From the NCBI GenBank assembly GCA_020633195.1, contig JACKEC010000014.1, positions 1,254,114-1,318,113 of the forward strand: a stretch of 64,000 nt of DNA, read 5' to 3'. Made by a program: the position numbers and the translations under genes. The first letter of the stretch is position 1. The number at the start of each line of letters is the position of its first letter. The stretch comes from Sandaracinaceae bacterium. GTDB taxonomy: Bacteria > Myxococcota_A > Polyangia > Polyangiales > Sandaracinaceae. Of this stretch, positions 34,885-43,059 are shown one piece after another. The notes beneath the pieces were generated by a model. It worked only from the letters and a program-made list of their open reading frames with translations, was not told the DNA's origin and searched no databases.

Positions 34885-35184
34885 TCACGCCCCGTACCGT
34901 TCCTCCAGCCGCTCGAAGTGCTCGTCGTACAGCCGCTCGAAGGCGGCGCCCCCTTCCCGCTCGGCCTCTTCTTTCACTCGCTCGAGGTCGTGCATCTGTT
35001 CGAGCCGCGCGACGATCGCCGGGTCGCTCTCGAGCAGCCAGCACGCGTCGTCGACGTCGCCCTTGCTCATCGCGCGAATCCACAACATCTCGCGCCGCGC
35101 TTCCGGGTCGTTGCACAGCCGCACCACCGTCTCGACCCACCTGCTCCCGTGTTCCATCTCGCACTCCTTCGTCGAAGGGCGCAC
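34885..35184 (-). CDS. small helical hypothetical protein
   Basis: The product has 99 residues, or 90 if the ATG at 35157 (MEHGSRW) is the start. It is strongly charged and helical: VETVVRLCNDPEARREMLWI, then DVDDACWLLESDPAIVARLE, and a final coiled-coil-like stretch rich in Glu (LERVKEEAEREGGAAF). No family is recognised. It sits between two minus/plus HEAT-like orphans and could pair with either. Confidence 0.45.
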   Translation of the reverse strand: MRPSTKECEMEHGSRWVETVVRLCNDPEARREMLWIRAMSKGDVDDACWLLESDPAIVARLEQMHDLERVKEEAEREGGAAFERLYDEHFERLEERYGA

Positions 35185-35269
35185 GGACGACGATGGCTGC
35201 GTCGACTGACGGAACGCGGAACACCTCAGGGATCGACTCGGTCACGGACCGCTGGCTCGAGGAGTCCGC

Positions 35270-35803
35270 TCAGGGTCCGCGGTCTTCGAGCATCCCCCGG
35301 ATCACGCTCGCGCATTGGCGGACGCTCCAGGATGCGTGCGACTCGAGGCGCGCCACCAGCGTGCGTACGGTGTGCTCGCGACCATCGACGAGGTCTCGCA
35401 CCACGAGGCAGTCGAGGACCCCCGCGCCCCAGGCCTGGATGCCTTCGTCGGGGTCGTCGAGGAACTCCTCTACCCAGGGCAGCGTCGTAACGTCGGCGAC
35501 GACGCGCAGCAGCTCGACCGCCGCTCGACGCCGTTCGATGTCGTCGCTCTCGCGGTAGACCCGATAGCACTCGTGCATCGCCACCGGTGGTCGAAGCAGG
35601 GAGAGGACGCTCCGCACCAGCTCGAAGCCAGGGCGGAGATCCAAGTAGTGCGCAACCGCCAGTCTCAACTGCTCGGATCCGAGCAGTGCGTTCAGCGCGT
35701 CGCACGCGACCTGACCACCGCCTCGCTCGCCACGTTCCCCGAGGGTGCCCAGCTCGACCGCGAGGGCCGTCCAGTCGATGGGTTGCTCCGACGCGATGCG
35801 CAT
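35270..35803 (-). CDS. HEAT-like hypothetical protein (possible immunity type)
   Basis: The product has 177 residues, all helical. Blocks such as LRLAVAHYLDLRPGFELVRS and VVADVTTLPWVEEFLDDPDE, then SWSVRQCASVIRGMLED, resemble HEAT-type repeats seen in some bacterial immunity proteins of polymorphic toxin systems. No toxin gene is adjacent, so this is only a structural hint. ATG 35803 is used. It is followed by the small gene at 34885 on the same strand after 85 bp. Confidence 0.5.
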   Translation of the reverse strand: MRIASEQPIDWTALAVELGTLGERGERGGGQVACDALNALLGSEQLRLAVAHYLDLRPGFELVRSVLSLLRPPVAMHECYRVYRESDDIERRRAAVELLRVVADVTTLPWVEEFLDDPDEGIQAWGAGVLDCLVVRDLVDGREHTVRTLVARLESHASWSVRQCASVIRGMLEDRGP

Positions 35804-35865
35804 TCGTGGATGCTATTCGCCGCGACGGAACTGCGGGAGCCCTCGGACGAGGGGCTCGTCGTCTC

Positions 35866-36281
35866 TCACCATCCGCGGATGAGCAGCGGCAGACCGAATC
35901 CCACCACACACGCCACGACCGCGAGGAAGCGCATCGTCCCGTGTAGACACCGAGTGGCTATCCCTCTCGCGACGCGGCAGAGCTCGCGCCACGCGGTTTC
36001 TTCGTCGGCGACCCTCACCTCACCGTGGGCTCGGTACGGGCCCCCCGTGGCGTCGACCGGGACCCGCAGCGTCGCGAGCGGCCCACGGACCCACGTCGGG
36101 AGGTGGGCGGAGGGAGTGCCACGCCCAGGAGGACGAGGATCTCGGGCCCCGTTGCTGGCTGGTACCAGTCGGGGGTGTCGAACGACCGCCGGACGAGGAG
36201 CGGCGCAGACCACACGAGCGCGGCCCCCGCCACGATCCACCCCGCGCGACGAGCGCCGACTCCCGCTCTGATCCGGCCCAC
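35866..36281 (-). CDS. small membrane protein with one frameshift
   Basis: Two frames join into a protein of about 138 residues from GTG 36281. An N-terminal membrane helix comes first (GWIVAGAALVWSAPLLV), followed by RSFDTPDWYQPATGPEILVLLGVA. After a one-base shift near 36115 come HLPTWVRGPLATLRVPVDAT, then GGPYRAHGEVRVADEETAWREL and a final helix (FLAVVACVVGFGLPLLI). The shift direction fits a missing base. It may be a sequence error or early decay. The function is unknown. Confidence 0.45.
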
Positions 36282-36511
36282 CGCCCTTAGAGGACAGGGG
36301 CGAGCAGTGGTTCCCCAGCGGTCGACAGGACTGCGGCGACTGAAGGGGCCTTCGCGCGAAGCGCAGCCGGCGCCGGTTGCTTCGCTTCGCGGCACGCACG
36401 GGGCGCAGCGCGACTGCAACAATCGTTAACAAGGCCGCAACGCGTCCTCACAAGTCGAGCTGAATGCTCCTCATGCAGTCGAACGGCTGCGCCTCGTTCA
36501 GGAGGAAGACC

Positions 36512-37687
36512 TTGAGAGCTCCCGCCATCGCACTCTGTTCGCTCCTCACGTTGTCCGGGTGCGGCGACACCGCGGCCGAGGCCGACTCGGGCGCCACGTC
36601 GGACTCCGGGAGCTACGACTCCGGTGGAACCGACGCCGCGGGATCCGACTCCGGTGGATCCGACGCCGGCGCGACGACGACGGACTGCACGTCGCCCGAC
36701 CAGGCCGCGACGGCGGTGTGCGGGGTGGAGGCGTTCCTCGCGACGCTCTCGGCGGACCAGCGCGACGCGGTGACCTACGACTTCTCGGACTCGACGGACA
36801 AGACCTGCTGGTCGAACCTCCCCGGGCAAGCCCGGGCGGGCGTGGCGTTCGGCGACCTGAGCGAGTCGAGCCGGGCCGCGGCGATGGCGGTGGCGGCCAC
36901 GGTGCTCAGCGACGACGGCTACCAGGAGCTGCGCGGCCTGCTCGCGGCCGACGACTACTTGAACGAGCAGGGCGGCGGAGGCGGCGGTGGTCCGGGCGGG
37001 CTCGCGTACGGCTCGGACAACGCGCACTTCGCGATCTTCGGGACCCCCTCGACCACCAGCGACTGGATGCTCGCCATCGGCAACCACCACATGGCCTACA
37101 ACATCACGTTCGTCGCAGGCACCGGCTACCCGACGCCGTCGCATCAGGGCGCAGAGCCACGGGGCGAGTTCACGATCGACAGCGAGACCTTCGGTCCCCT
37201 CGTCGGCGAAGGCGACGCCTTCGTCGCGCTCTTCGGCGCGCTCGACTCGACCCAGCTCGGCGCCGCTCGCATCAGCGGAACGTACGGTGACGTGCTCCTC
37301 GGCCCGCGCGAGTACTGCACCGGCTCCTACGACTCGGTGACGTTCCCGTCCGGCTCGGGGCGCGAAGGCGTGCTCGTCTCGTCCTTGAGCGCGGAGCAGC
37401 AAACGCTCGTCACGGCGGCCATCGAGCAGTGGGTGCGGGACTACGAGCCGTTCATCGCGGACGGGCTCGTCACGGCTTACACGTCGGCCTCCGCGTACGC
37501 AGACACCTACGTCGGGTGGGCCGGTTCGAGCAGCGGCCCGGACGTGACGGTCAACGGAACTTACTTCCGCATCGACGGTCCGCGGGTCTGGATCGAGCTG
37601 TCCTGTCAGAACGGGGTGGTCCTGAGCGGGACGCACTACCACAGCATCTATCGCGACCGATCGTTCGACTACGGGTCGGTGCTCTGA
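36512..37687 (+). CDS. DUF3500 lipoprotein
   Basis: The product is a 391-residue lipoprotein. TTG 36512 has a perfect AGGAGG six bases upstream and gives a clean signal peptide (RAPAIALCSLLTLSGC), so it is preferred over the ATG at 36464. A Ser/Asp/Gly/Ala linker follows (GSDSGGSDAGATTT), and then a DUF3500 domain: FLATLSADQRDAVTYDFSD, QARAGVAFGDLSESSR, NAHFAIFGTPSTTSDWMLAI and NHHMAYNITFV. It has the family's many His residues (HYHSIYRD). Domain function is unknown. It is coupled to the HupE/UreJ-like gene three bases later, and such pairs recur in bacteria. Confidence 0.85.
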   Translation: MRAPAIALCSLLTLSGCGDTAAEADSGATSDSGSYDSGGTDAAGSDSGGSDAGATTTDCTSPDQAATAVCGVEAFLATLSADQRDAVTYDFSDSTDKTCWSNLPGQARAGVAFGDLSESSRAAAMAVAATVLSDDGYQELRGLLAADDYLNEQGGGGGGGPGGLAYGSDNAHFAIFGTPSTTSDWMLAIGNHHMAYNITFVAGTGYPTPSHQGAEPRGEFTIDSETFGPLVGEGDAFVALFGALDSTQLGAARISGTYGDVLLGPREYCTGSYDSVTFPSGSGREGVLVSSLSAEQQTLVTAAIEQWVRDYEPFIADGLVTAYTSASAYADTYVGWAGSSSGPDVTVNGTYFRIDGPRVWIELSCQNGVVLSGTHYHSIYRDRSFDYGSVL

Positions 37688-37689
37688 GC

Positions 37690-39159
37690 GTGCAGCGCGC
37701 GCTCGCCGCTACATCGTTCGCGCTGGTCACGCTGGTCGCGCCAGCGGCGCGCGCGCATCCCTCCGAACCGTGCCGCTTGGAGCTGTCGTTCCGGCCAGAC
37801 GCGGTCGATGCGACGCTCCACCTTCCGGTCGACGATCTCGGGCTCGCCCTCGCGGCCACCTGGGGAGACGAGTCGCTGAGGGACCTCGTCTCGCACCCAG
37901 AGCGGTTCGACGCGGCCTTCGCGCAGCGCCTGCGCGACTACGTCGCTCGGCACGTCGAGCTCAGAGACGAGCGCGGCGTCGTGTTCGAGGAGCAGGTGGG
38001 ACCGCCGCGCTGGATCCCCGAGCGCGAAGCCCCCTTCGTGGTGGTGCCGATCCGGCTCGCACCCCCGCGTGACCACGCCCCGAGCGCCCTGCACTTGAGG
38101 GCGGACACCGTCACGCACGAGGTGGTGACCCAGCGAACGCTCGTCTTCGTGACCCACGACTTCGAGCGGGCGGACCTCGACGGCTCCGAGCGGGTCATCG
38201 CGGTCGTACGGCGCGGCGACGGCGACCTGACGTTCGACCGTCGAGACGCGTCGGTGTGGCGCGGCGCCGCGGCGATGCTCGAGCTCGGCGCGCGCCACAT
38301 CGCCGAGGGGATCGACCACTTGCTCTTCGTCTTCGTGCTCCTGCTCGCCGCCCCGCTCGAGCCAAGCGAGGGCTCGTGGTGGCAGCGGAGGTGGGCGGCG
38401 CCTCGATCCCTCCGGGCCACGTTGCGGAGGCTGTTCGTCGTGGTCACCGCCTTCACCCTCGGCCACTCGATCACGCTCGCCCTGGGCGCGAGCGGCGCGC
38501 TGCCGCCCTCGGCGACGCTCGTCGAGGTCCTCGTCGGCGCCTCGATCGCGATCGGCGCGGTCAACGCGATCCGCCCCCTCTTCGGCGCGCGCGAGGCGCT
38601 CATCGGCGGTGGCTTCGGGCTCGTGCACGGGCTCGCCTTCGCCGAGACGCTGCGCGACATCGGGCTGCGAGACGCGGAGCTCGTGATCTCGCTCGCCGGG
38701 TTCAACCTCGGCATCGAGGCGGTGCAGCTCGGGATGGGGCTCGTCGTCGCCCCGCTCCTCGTCGTGGCCGCGCGCGGCCCCGGCTACGCGGCTCTTCGCG
38801 GGCTCGCGGCGACCGGCGCGCTCGTCGCGTCCGGGGCGTGGGTGCTCGAGCGGATCACCGCGACGCCGAACGCGCTCTCGGCGGCGCTCGAGCGCGCGGC
38901 CCTCAGCCCGGAGTCCACGAGCGTGGCGCTGGTGGGGTCGCTCGTCCTCTGGGTGGTGGCGGCGCGCAGCTCGTACCTCCTGCGCAGGCGCCTTTCGTCG
39001 TCCGGCCGCTGGCTGAGGAGCTTGGCCCTTCGTTGCGGCTTCGGCTCGATCGACGCTCCTCCGTTCGATCACAGTCCCGGCTTGGATTTATGTACTGACT
39101 CGCAGACAATTGATTCGAGGCCGGGGCTCGGTCGACGCATCAAACGCGAATCGGTATGA
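37690..39159 (+). CDS. HupE/UreJ-like membrane protein
   Basis: The product has 489 residues. A signal peptide (ending APAARAHP) leads into an external domain of about 190 residues rich in beta strands. The membrane part then starts at ARHIAEGIDHLLFVFVLLL and has about seven helices with conserved HupE/UreJ_2 motifs: the EGxDH at its start, TLGHSITLALGASG, GGFGLVHGLAFAETL and GFNLGIEAVQLGMG. HupE/UreJ relatives are thought to move nickel or cobalt, but this large subfamily is uncharacterised. GTG 37690 is three bases after the DUF3500 stop. The C-terminal tail from about residue 450 is Ser/Arg-rich and may be unstructured. Confidence 0.82.
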   Translation: MQRALAATSFALVTLVAPAARAHPSEPCRLELSFRPDAVDATLHLPVDDLGLALAATWGDESLRDLVSHPERFDAAFAQRLRDYVARHVELRDERGVVFEEQVGPPRWIPEREAPFVVVPIRLAPPRDHAPSALHLRADTVTHEVVTQRTLVFVTHDFERADLDGSERVIAVVRRGDGDLTFDRRDASVWRGAAAMLELGARHIAEGIDHLLFVFVLLLAAPLEPSEGSWWQRRWAAPRSLRATLRRLFVVVTAFTLGHSITLALGASGALPPSATLVEVLVGASIAIGAVNAIRPLFGAREALIGGGFGLVHGLAFAETLRDIGLRDAELVISLAGFNLGIEAVQLGMGLVVAPLLVVAARGPGYAALRGLAATGALVASGAWVLERITATPNALSAALERAALSPESTSVALVGSLVLWVVAARSSYLLRRRLSSSGRWLRSLALRCGFGSIDAPPFDHSPGLDLCTDSQTIDSRPGLGRRIKRESV

Positions 39160-39163
39160 AGTA

Positions 39164-39778
39164 GTGGCTTCAGGCAAGCGAAGAGGTCGGCCGCGCAAGT
39201 TCGTCGAGGAGGACGCGCTCGACGCGATCACGGATCTGTTCTGGAGGCAGGGCTTCGCGGGGACGTCGCTCGAGATGCTGTCCGCGTCGACCGGCGTCGG
39301 TCGGCCGAGCCTCTACGCGACGTTCGGCGAGAAGGAGGCGATGTACGTCGCGGCGCTGCAGAACTTCTTCGCGCGGGTGGAGCGGCGGACCGGGGCTATC
39401 GTCGGCGGCGACGGCGCGGCGGCGGACGTGGTGCGCCGCATCTTCGAGAGCCTGATCGAGCTCTACACGAGCCCCGAGGCTCGAGGGTGCCTCGTCGTCT
39501 GCACCGCGCCCGCGGAGGCAGCCTCGCACGAGGTGGTGCAGGGCGAGCTGAGGCGGGTCGTCACGGCGGTGGACGGACGGTTCGCCGCGATCCTGGAGAA
39601 GGCTCGGGCGCGGGGTGAGCTCTCGGAGGCCGCGGACCCGACGTCGCTCGCGGCCATCCTCGCGGCGGTGACCCACACGCTGGCGGTGCGCGCCCGCGCC
39701 GGGGTTCCAGCGGGCGAGCTTCGCGCGATCGCGGACGCCGCGGTGGAGCTCGTGTTCGAGCGCGGCGGTGCGGGCTGA
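39164..39778 (+). CDS. TetR/AcrR-family transcriptional regulator
   Basis: The product has 204 residues from GTG 39164; the open frame upstream overlaps the HupE-like gene. The N terminus (SGKRRGRPRKFVEEDALDAI, then LFWRQGFAGTSLEMLSASTGVGRPSLYATFGEKEAM) is a typical TetR DNA-binding domain of the 'GRP-R-x-F' subgroup. A ligand domain with a RGCLVVCTAPAEAASHEVV segment follows, as in AcrR/YxaF-like proteins. The 30 bp before it are AT-rich (ATTTATGTACTGACTCGC) and may hold its operator. It converges with the GST gene, its likely target or neighbour. Confidence 0.82.
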   Translation: MASGKRRGRPRKFVEEDALDAITDLFWRQGFAGTSLEMLSASTGVGRPSLYATFGEKEAMYVAALQNFFARVERRTGAIVGGDGAAADVVRRIFESLIELYTSPEARGCLVVCTAPAEAASHEVVQGELRRVVTAVDGRFAAILEKARARGELSEAADPTSLAAILAAVTHTLAVRARAGVPAGELRAIADAAVELVFERGGAG

Positions 39779-39817
39779 TCCCACGCGCCGCGCGCTGTCC
39801 TTGCCGCGCTTGGCGCT

Positions 39818-40447
39818 TCAGGCGGGGCCCCACGCCGATCGAAACGCGGGACGCGCCTGGAGCCGCTCGAGCCACGCGGCGATGCGCGCGTGATCGTCGA
39901 GCGAGGCGCCCGTGTGCTTCGCGTAGAAGACCACGTTGCCGACGACGAGATCGACGAGCGAGTAGTCCGCGCCGAGCACGTAGGGACGATCCGCGAGGCG
40001 TCCCTCGAGCACGTCGAGCAGGCCGCGGAGCTCTGCTCGCGCGAAATCGGCGAGCGGCGCGTGGTGCAGCTTCGCGTCCACCCGCTCGCTCGACGCCCAC
40101 AGTATGCAGCGGAGGACCGGGCCGAAGGAGGCATACGACCACGTCGTCCACGACAGCGCGACGAGTCGCGCCGGGTCGTCGGCGGCCGGCCACAGGCCTC
40201 GCTCGACGCCGTAGCGATCACCGAGCCACTGAAGGATGGCCAGCGCCTCGAACATCGGGGTCCCGTCCACCACCAGGGTCGGGACCTTGCCGTTGGGGTT
40301 GAGCGCGAGGAACTCGGGCGTGCGCTGCTTGCCCTGCGCGAGGTCGAGCATCACCCGCTCGTGGGGGACGTCGAGCTCGTCGAAGGCGTGAACGACGGGG
40401 GTCGCGCTGGAGAACGGGGCGGCGTAGAGGACCATCTGAGGGTGCAT
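39818..40447 (-). CDS. glutathione S-transferase family protein
   Basis: This cytosolic protein has 209 residues. The thioredoxin-like N domain (LYAAPFSSATPVVHAFDELD) has the cis-proline in NGKVPTLVVDG and the gamma-glutamyl site MFEALAILQWL. The helical C domain has the N-cap/hydrophobic-staple region VLGADYSLVDLVVGNVVFY. The first-helix active residue is likely a Ser (PFSS). The ATG at 40447 has GGAG upstream. It is divergent from the WYL regulator (83 bp), a layout that suggests that regulator controls it. Confidence 0.88.
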   Translation of the reverse strand: MHPQMVLYAAPFSSATPVVHAFDELDVPHERVMLDLAQGKQRTPEFLALNPNGKVPTLVVDGTPMFEALAILQWLGDRYGVERGLWPAADDPARLVALSWTTWSYASFGPVLRCILWASSERVDAKLHHAPLADFARAELRGLLDVLEGRLADRPYVLGADYSLVDLVVGNVVFYAKHTGASLDDHARIAAWLERLQARPAFRSAWGPA

Positions 40448-40530
40448 CGGGGCTCCTTTCGGGTTGGAGATCACCCTAGGACCCATCGCGGACAGGTTCG
40501 GTCCTCGATACATGCGATGCTGCGAGAAAG

Positions 40531-41487
40531 ATGCTCGAGACCTCCGCCCGGTTGCTCCGCCTGCTCGCCTTGCTCCAGGGGCGACGGTTCTGGACCGGGA
40601 AGGCGTTGGCGGAGGAGCTCGAGGTCACCGGCCGCACGCTCCGGCGCGACGTCGATCGGCTGCGCAGCCTCGGCTATCCGGTGGAGTCGAGCGGCGGCGT
40701 CGCGGGTGGCTACCAGCTCGGGGTCGGCGCGGTCCTGCCGCCGCTGCTGCTCGACGACGAGGAGGCCATCGCCATCTCGCTCGCGCTTCGCACGGGCGCG
40801 ACGGGGTCGATCGAGGGCATCGAGGAGACCTCGCTGCGCGCGCTGAGCAAGCTCGAGCGGCTGCTCCCGAAGCGGCTGCAGGAGCGGATGCGGATGATGC
40901 GCACGGCCGTCGTGCCGCTGCCGCTCCTGGGTGAGCGAGCGAGCGCGGAGGTGCTCACCGCGCTCGCGGACGCGAGCCGCGAACGTCGGGTGGTCACGTT
41001 CGCGTACAAGAACGTGTCCGGGGAGGCCACCGACAGGGAGGTGGAGCCGCACGGCCTCGTGCACACGGGCGTGCGCTGGTACCTCGTCGCCTGGGATCGG
41101 GTCCGCGAGGACTGGCGGACGTTCCGGGTGGACCGCGTCACCGACGCGCCCGAGCCGCGAGGCGCGTTCACGCCACGCATCGTGCCGGGCGGCGACCTCG
41201 GCGACTACGTGTCGCGCTCGGTGACCTCGGCGCCCTACCCCGTGCGCGTGAAGGTGATCCTGCGCGCTCCGCTCGAGCGCGTGGCGTCGAAGGTCAGCCC
41301 GACCGCCGCGCGCCTCGTCGCCGACGGCCCCGATCGCTGCCGGCTCGAAGCGGGCGGACCGAGCCTCGACCTGCTCGCGCTCTACATCGCGGCGATCGGA
41401 GAGGAGCTCGAGGTGGTCGAGCCGCCCGAGCTGAGAGCCGCGTTCGAGCGCCTCGCCGGCCGACTCCTCCGCGCCGCGACCGCGTAG
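40531..41487 (+). CDS. WYL-domain transcriptional regulator (YafY/DeoR-like HTH)
   Basis: The product has 318 residues. An N-terminal winged helix (RLLRLLALLQGRRFWTGKALAEELEVTGRTLRRDVDRLRSLGYPVE, read in pieces) is followed by a central WYL domain. That domain carries TFAYKNVSGEATDREVEPHG and the hallmark VRWYLVAWDRVREDWRTFRVDRV. A C-terminal extension (WCX) closes the protein (VRVKVILRAPLERVASKV). WYL domains bind nucleotides or nucleic acid and control stress or defence genes. Because it is divergent from the GST gene, that gene is its most likely target. Confidence 0.88.
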   Translation: MLETSARLLRLLALLQGRRFWTGKALAEELEVTGRTLRRDVDRLRSLGYPVESSGGVAGGYQLGVGAVLPPLLLDDEEAIAISLALRTGATGSIEGIEETSLRALSKLERLLPKRLQERMRMMRTAVVPLPLLGERASAEVLTALADASRERRVVTFAYKNVSGEATDREVEPHGLVHTGVRWYLVAWDRVREDWRTFRVDRVTDAPEPRGAFTPRIVPGGDLGDYVSRSVTSAPYPVRVKVILRAPLERVASKVSPTAARLVADGPDRCRLEAGGPSLDLLALYIAAIGEELEVVEPPELRAAFERLAGRLLRAATA

Positions 41488-41517
41488 CGCGCGGCGATGA
41501 AGTCGACGAACGCGAGC

Positions 41518-42378
41518 CTACTTCAGGGCGAACACGGGCATGTGTCGCGCGTCGCCGTAGTCCTCGATCCGCGGCAGGTTCTTCAGGACCTCCATGTCCT
41601 CGGCGCTGATCTGGAAGTCGACCTCGGCGTTGGTCTTCATGTGCGCCGGGTTGGCGGTCTTGGGCAGCGGGAGGAGCCCGAGCTCGAGGGTGTAGCGAAT
41701 CGACAGCTGCGGCACCGAGACGCCATACCGCTCGGCCATCCCCGCGACGCGCTCGTTGCTCATCAACGCGCCGTGGGCGATCGGCGAGTAGGCCTCGACG
41801 AGGATGCCCTCGCTCTGCGTGTAGCGGATCAGCTCCGCTGGCGTGTTGCTGATGTGCGCCAAGATCTGGTTCACCATCGGCCGGACCGAGCAGGACCCGA
41901 GGATGTTCTCGAGGTCGACGCGCTCGAAGTTCGACACGCCGATGGCCCTCAGCTTGCCGGCCTCGTAGGCCTCCTCGAGCGCACGCCAGGCCTCTCGGTT
42001 GCCCTCGAGGAAGCGCTCCTCCTCGCCGAAGCGCGTCCACGGCTGCGGGCTGTGGATGATCATCAGGTCGATGACGTCGAGCCCGAGGCGCTTCAGGGAG
42101 CCGTCGATGGAGCGGACCGCTTCGGCGTGAGACTTCACCTCGGCGGCGAGCTTCGTGGTGACGAAGAGCTGCTCGCGCGGTAGCCCGGAGGAGCGGACGC
42201 CGTCGCCGACCCCGGTCTCGTTCTGGTAGGCCTGCGCCGTGTCGATGTGGCGATAGCCGAGGGCGACGGCCTCCCGGACGGCCTCGGCGACCGCGTCGTC
42301 GGGGATCATCCAGGTGCCGAGCCCGAGCTTGGGGATCTCGACGCCGTTCGCGAGCGTGTAGTGGTCTCGGAGAATCAT
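41518..42378 (-). CDS. aldo/keto reductase
   Basis: This NADPH-dependent TIM-barrel oxidoreductase has 286 residues. The N-terminal PKLGLGTWMIPDD is followed by the tetrad regions GYRHIDTAQAYQNETGVG (Asp, Tyr) and LFVTTKLAAEV (Lys). The catalytic His is in DVIDLMIIHSPQPW. Further on are GKLRAIGVSNFERVDLEN and the cofactor loop LPKTANPAHMKTN. It resembles the 2,5-diketo-D-gluconate reductase subgroup (AKR5-like). ATG 42378 follows AGGAG at normal spacing. A cupin gene lies upstream on the same strand after a 111-bp gap with three hairpins. Confidence 0.9.
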   Translation of the reverse strand: MILRDHYTLANGVEIPKLGLGTWMIPDDAVAEAVREAVALGYRHIDTAQAYQNETGVGDGVRSSGLPREQLFVTTKLAAEVKSHAEAVRSIDGSLKRLGLDVIDLMIIHSPQPWTRFGEEERFLEGNREAWRALEEAYEAGKLRAIGVSNFERVDLENILGSCSVRPMVNQILAHISNTPAELIRYTQSEGILVEAYSPIAHGALMSNERVAGMAERYGVSVPQLSIRYTLELGLLPLPKTANPAHMKTNAEVDFQISAEDMEVLKNLPRIEDYGDARHMPVFALK

Positions 42379-42403
42379 GTTCGTCTCCTCAAGGTCTGTC
42401 GAT

Positions 42404-42493
42404 AAATCGCCTCCGGCGATTTCTCTCCGGCGAGGGGCAAGCCCCTCGCGCTCCCCACTGAGATCCTCCGACGCTTCGCGTCGTCGGACTCAG
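42404..42493. repeat. three tandem palindromes between the cupin and aldo/keto reductase genes
   Basis: Three perfect or near-perfect stems follow one another: AAATCGCC-TCC-GGCGATTT (42404-42422), CGAGGGGC-AA-GCCCCTCG (42431-42448), and a long one from CTGAG (42458) to CTCAG (42493). The last contains copy B of the 25-bp repeat (42461-42485) also found at 6486. Its 3' base of stem overlaps the cupin stop codon. They could terminate or insulate; no T-run is seen. Confidence 0.65.
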
Positions 42494-42921
42494 TCCTTCT
42501 TCACCGGCGTGGCGAGGTAGACCTCGTCGGGCACCGGCTCCATCCAGTCGACGGGGCTGCCGTTCAGCGCCTCGTTGATCGCGACGTGCTGCATGGCGCT
42601 GAGGTCCGTCGCGCCATGCCAGTGACGGCGGCCACAGCTGCACCAGATCAGATCGCCGGGGCGGATCTCGGTCTTCGGCCCGCCTTCACACTGCGTCCAG
42701 CCCACGCCGTGGGTGACGAGCAGGATCTGCCCGAGGGGGTGCGTGTGCCAGTGGGTGCGCGCGCCCGGCTCGAAGCTCACCACCGCGACGCCCACCCGAG
42801 CGGGCTCGGGCGCGGGGAAGTAGCTGTCGATGCGGACACGCCCGGTGAACGTCGCGGCGGGCCCCTCCACCGCTTTCACGGAGCCCGCTCGTTGAATCCT
42901 CATCGCGTCGTCGGTGCTCAT
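42490..42921 (-). CDS. cupin-domain protein
   Basis: This protein has 143 residues. A single RmlC-like cupin barrel has the first metal motif GARTHWHTHPLGQILLVTHG and the second RPGDLIWCSCGRRHWHGATD. All expected His/Glu-type ligands are present, except that Gln stands where Glu often lies. The family includes proteins near carboxymuconolactone decarboxylases. The ATG at 42921 has GGAGG upstream. It is divergent from the LysR gene (138 bp), its likely regulator, and sits upstream of the aldo/keto reductase. Confidence 0.88.
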   Translation of the reverse strand: MSTDDAMRIQRAGSVKAVEGPAATFTGRVRIDSYFPAPEPARVGVAVVSFEPGARTHWHTHPLGQILLVTHGVGWTQCEGGPKTEIRPGDLIWCSCGRRHWHGATDLSAMQHVAINEALNGSPVDWMEPVPDEVYLATPVKKD

Positions 42922-43059
42922 CGTCGCCTCCTTCGAGAGGAACCTATGGCCGGGGGCAGGGACGAACTAGACCGCACGCGGTTGACGCCGTGGTAAGCAG
43001 AGCTCAACAATCACCCGGAACGCACCCGTCCTCGATGGACAGTGCGGTCCCCCTGACCC

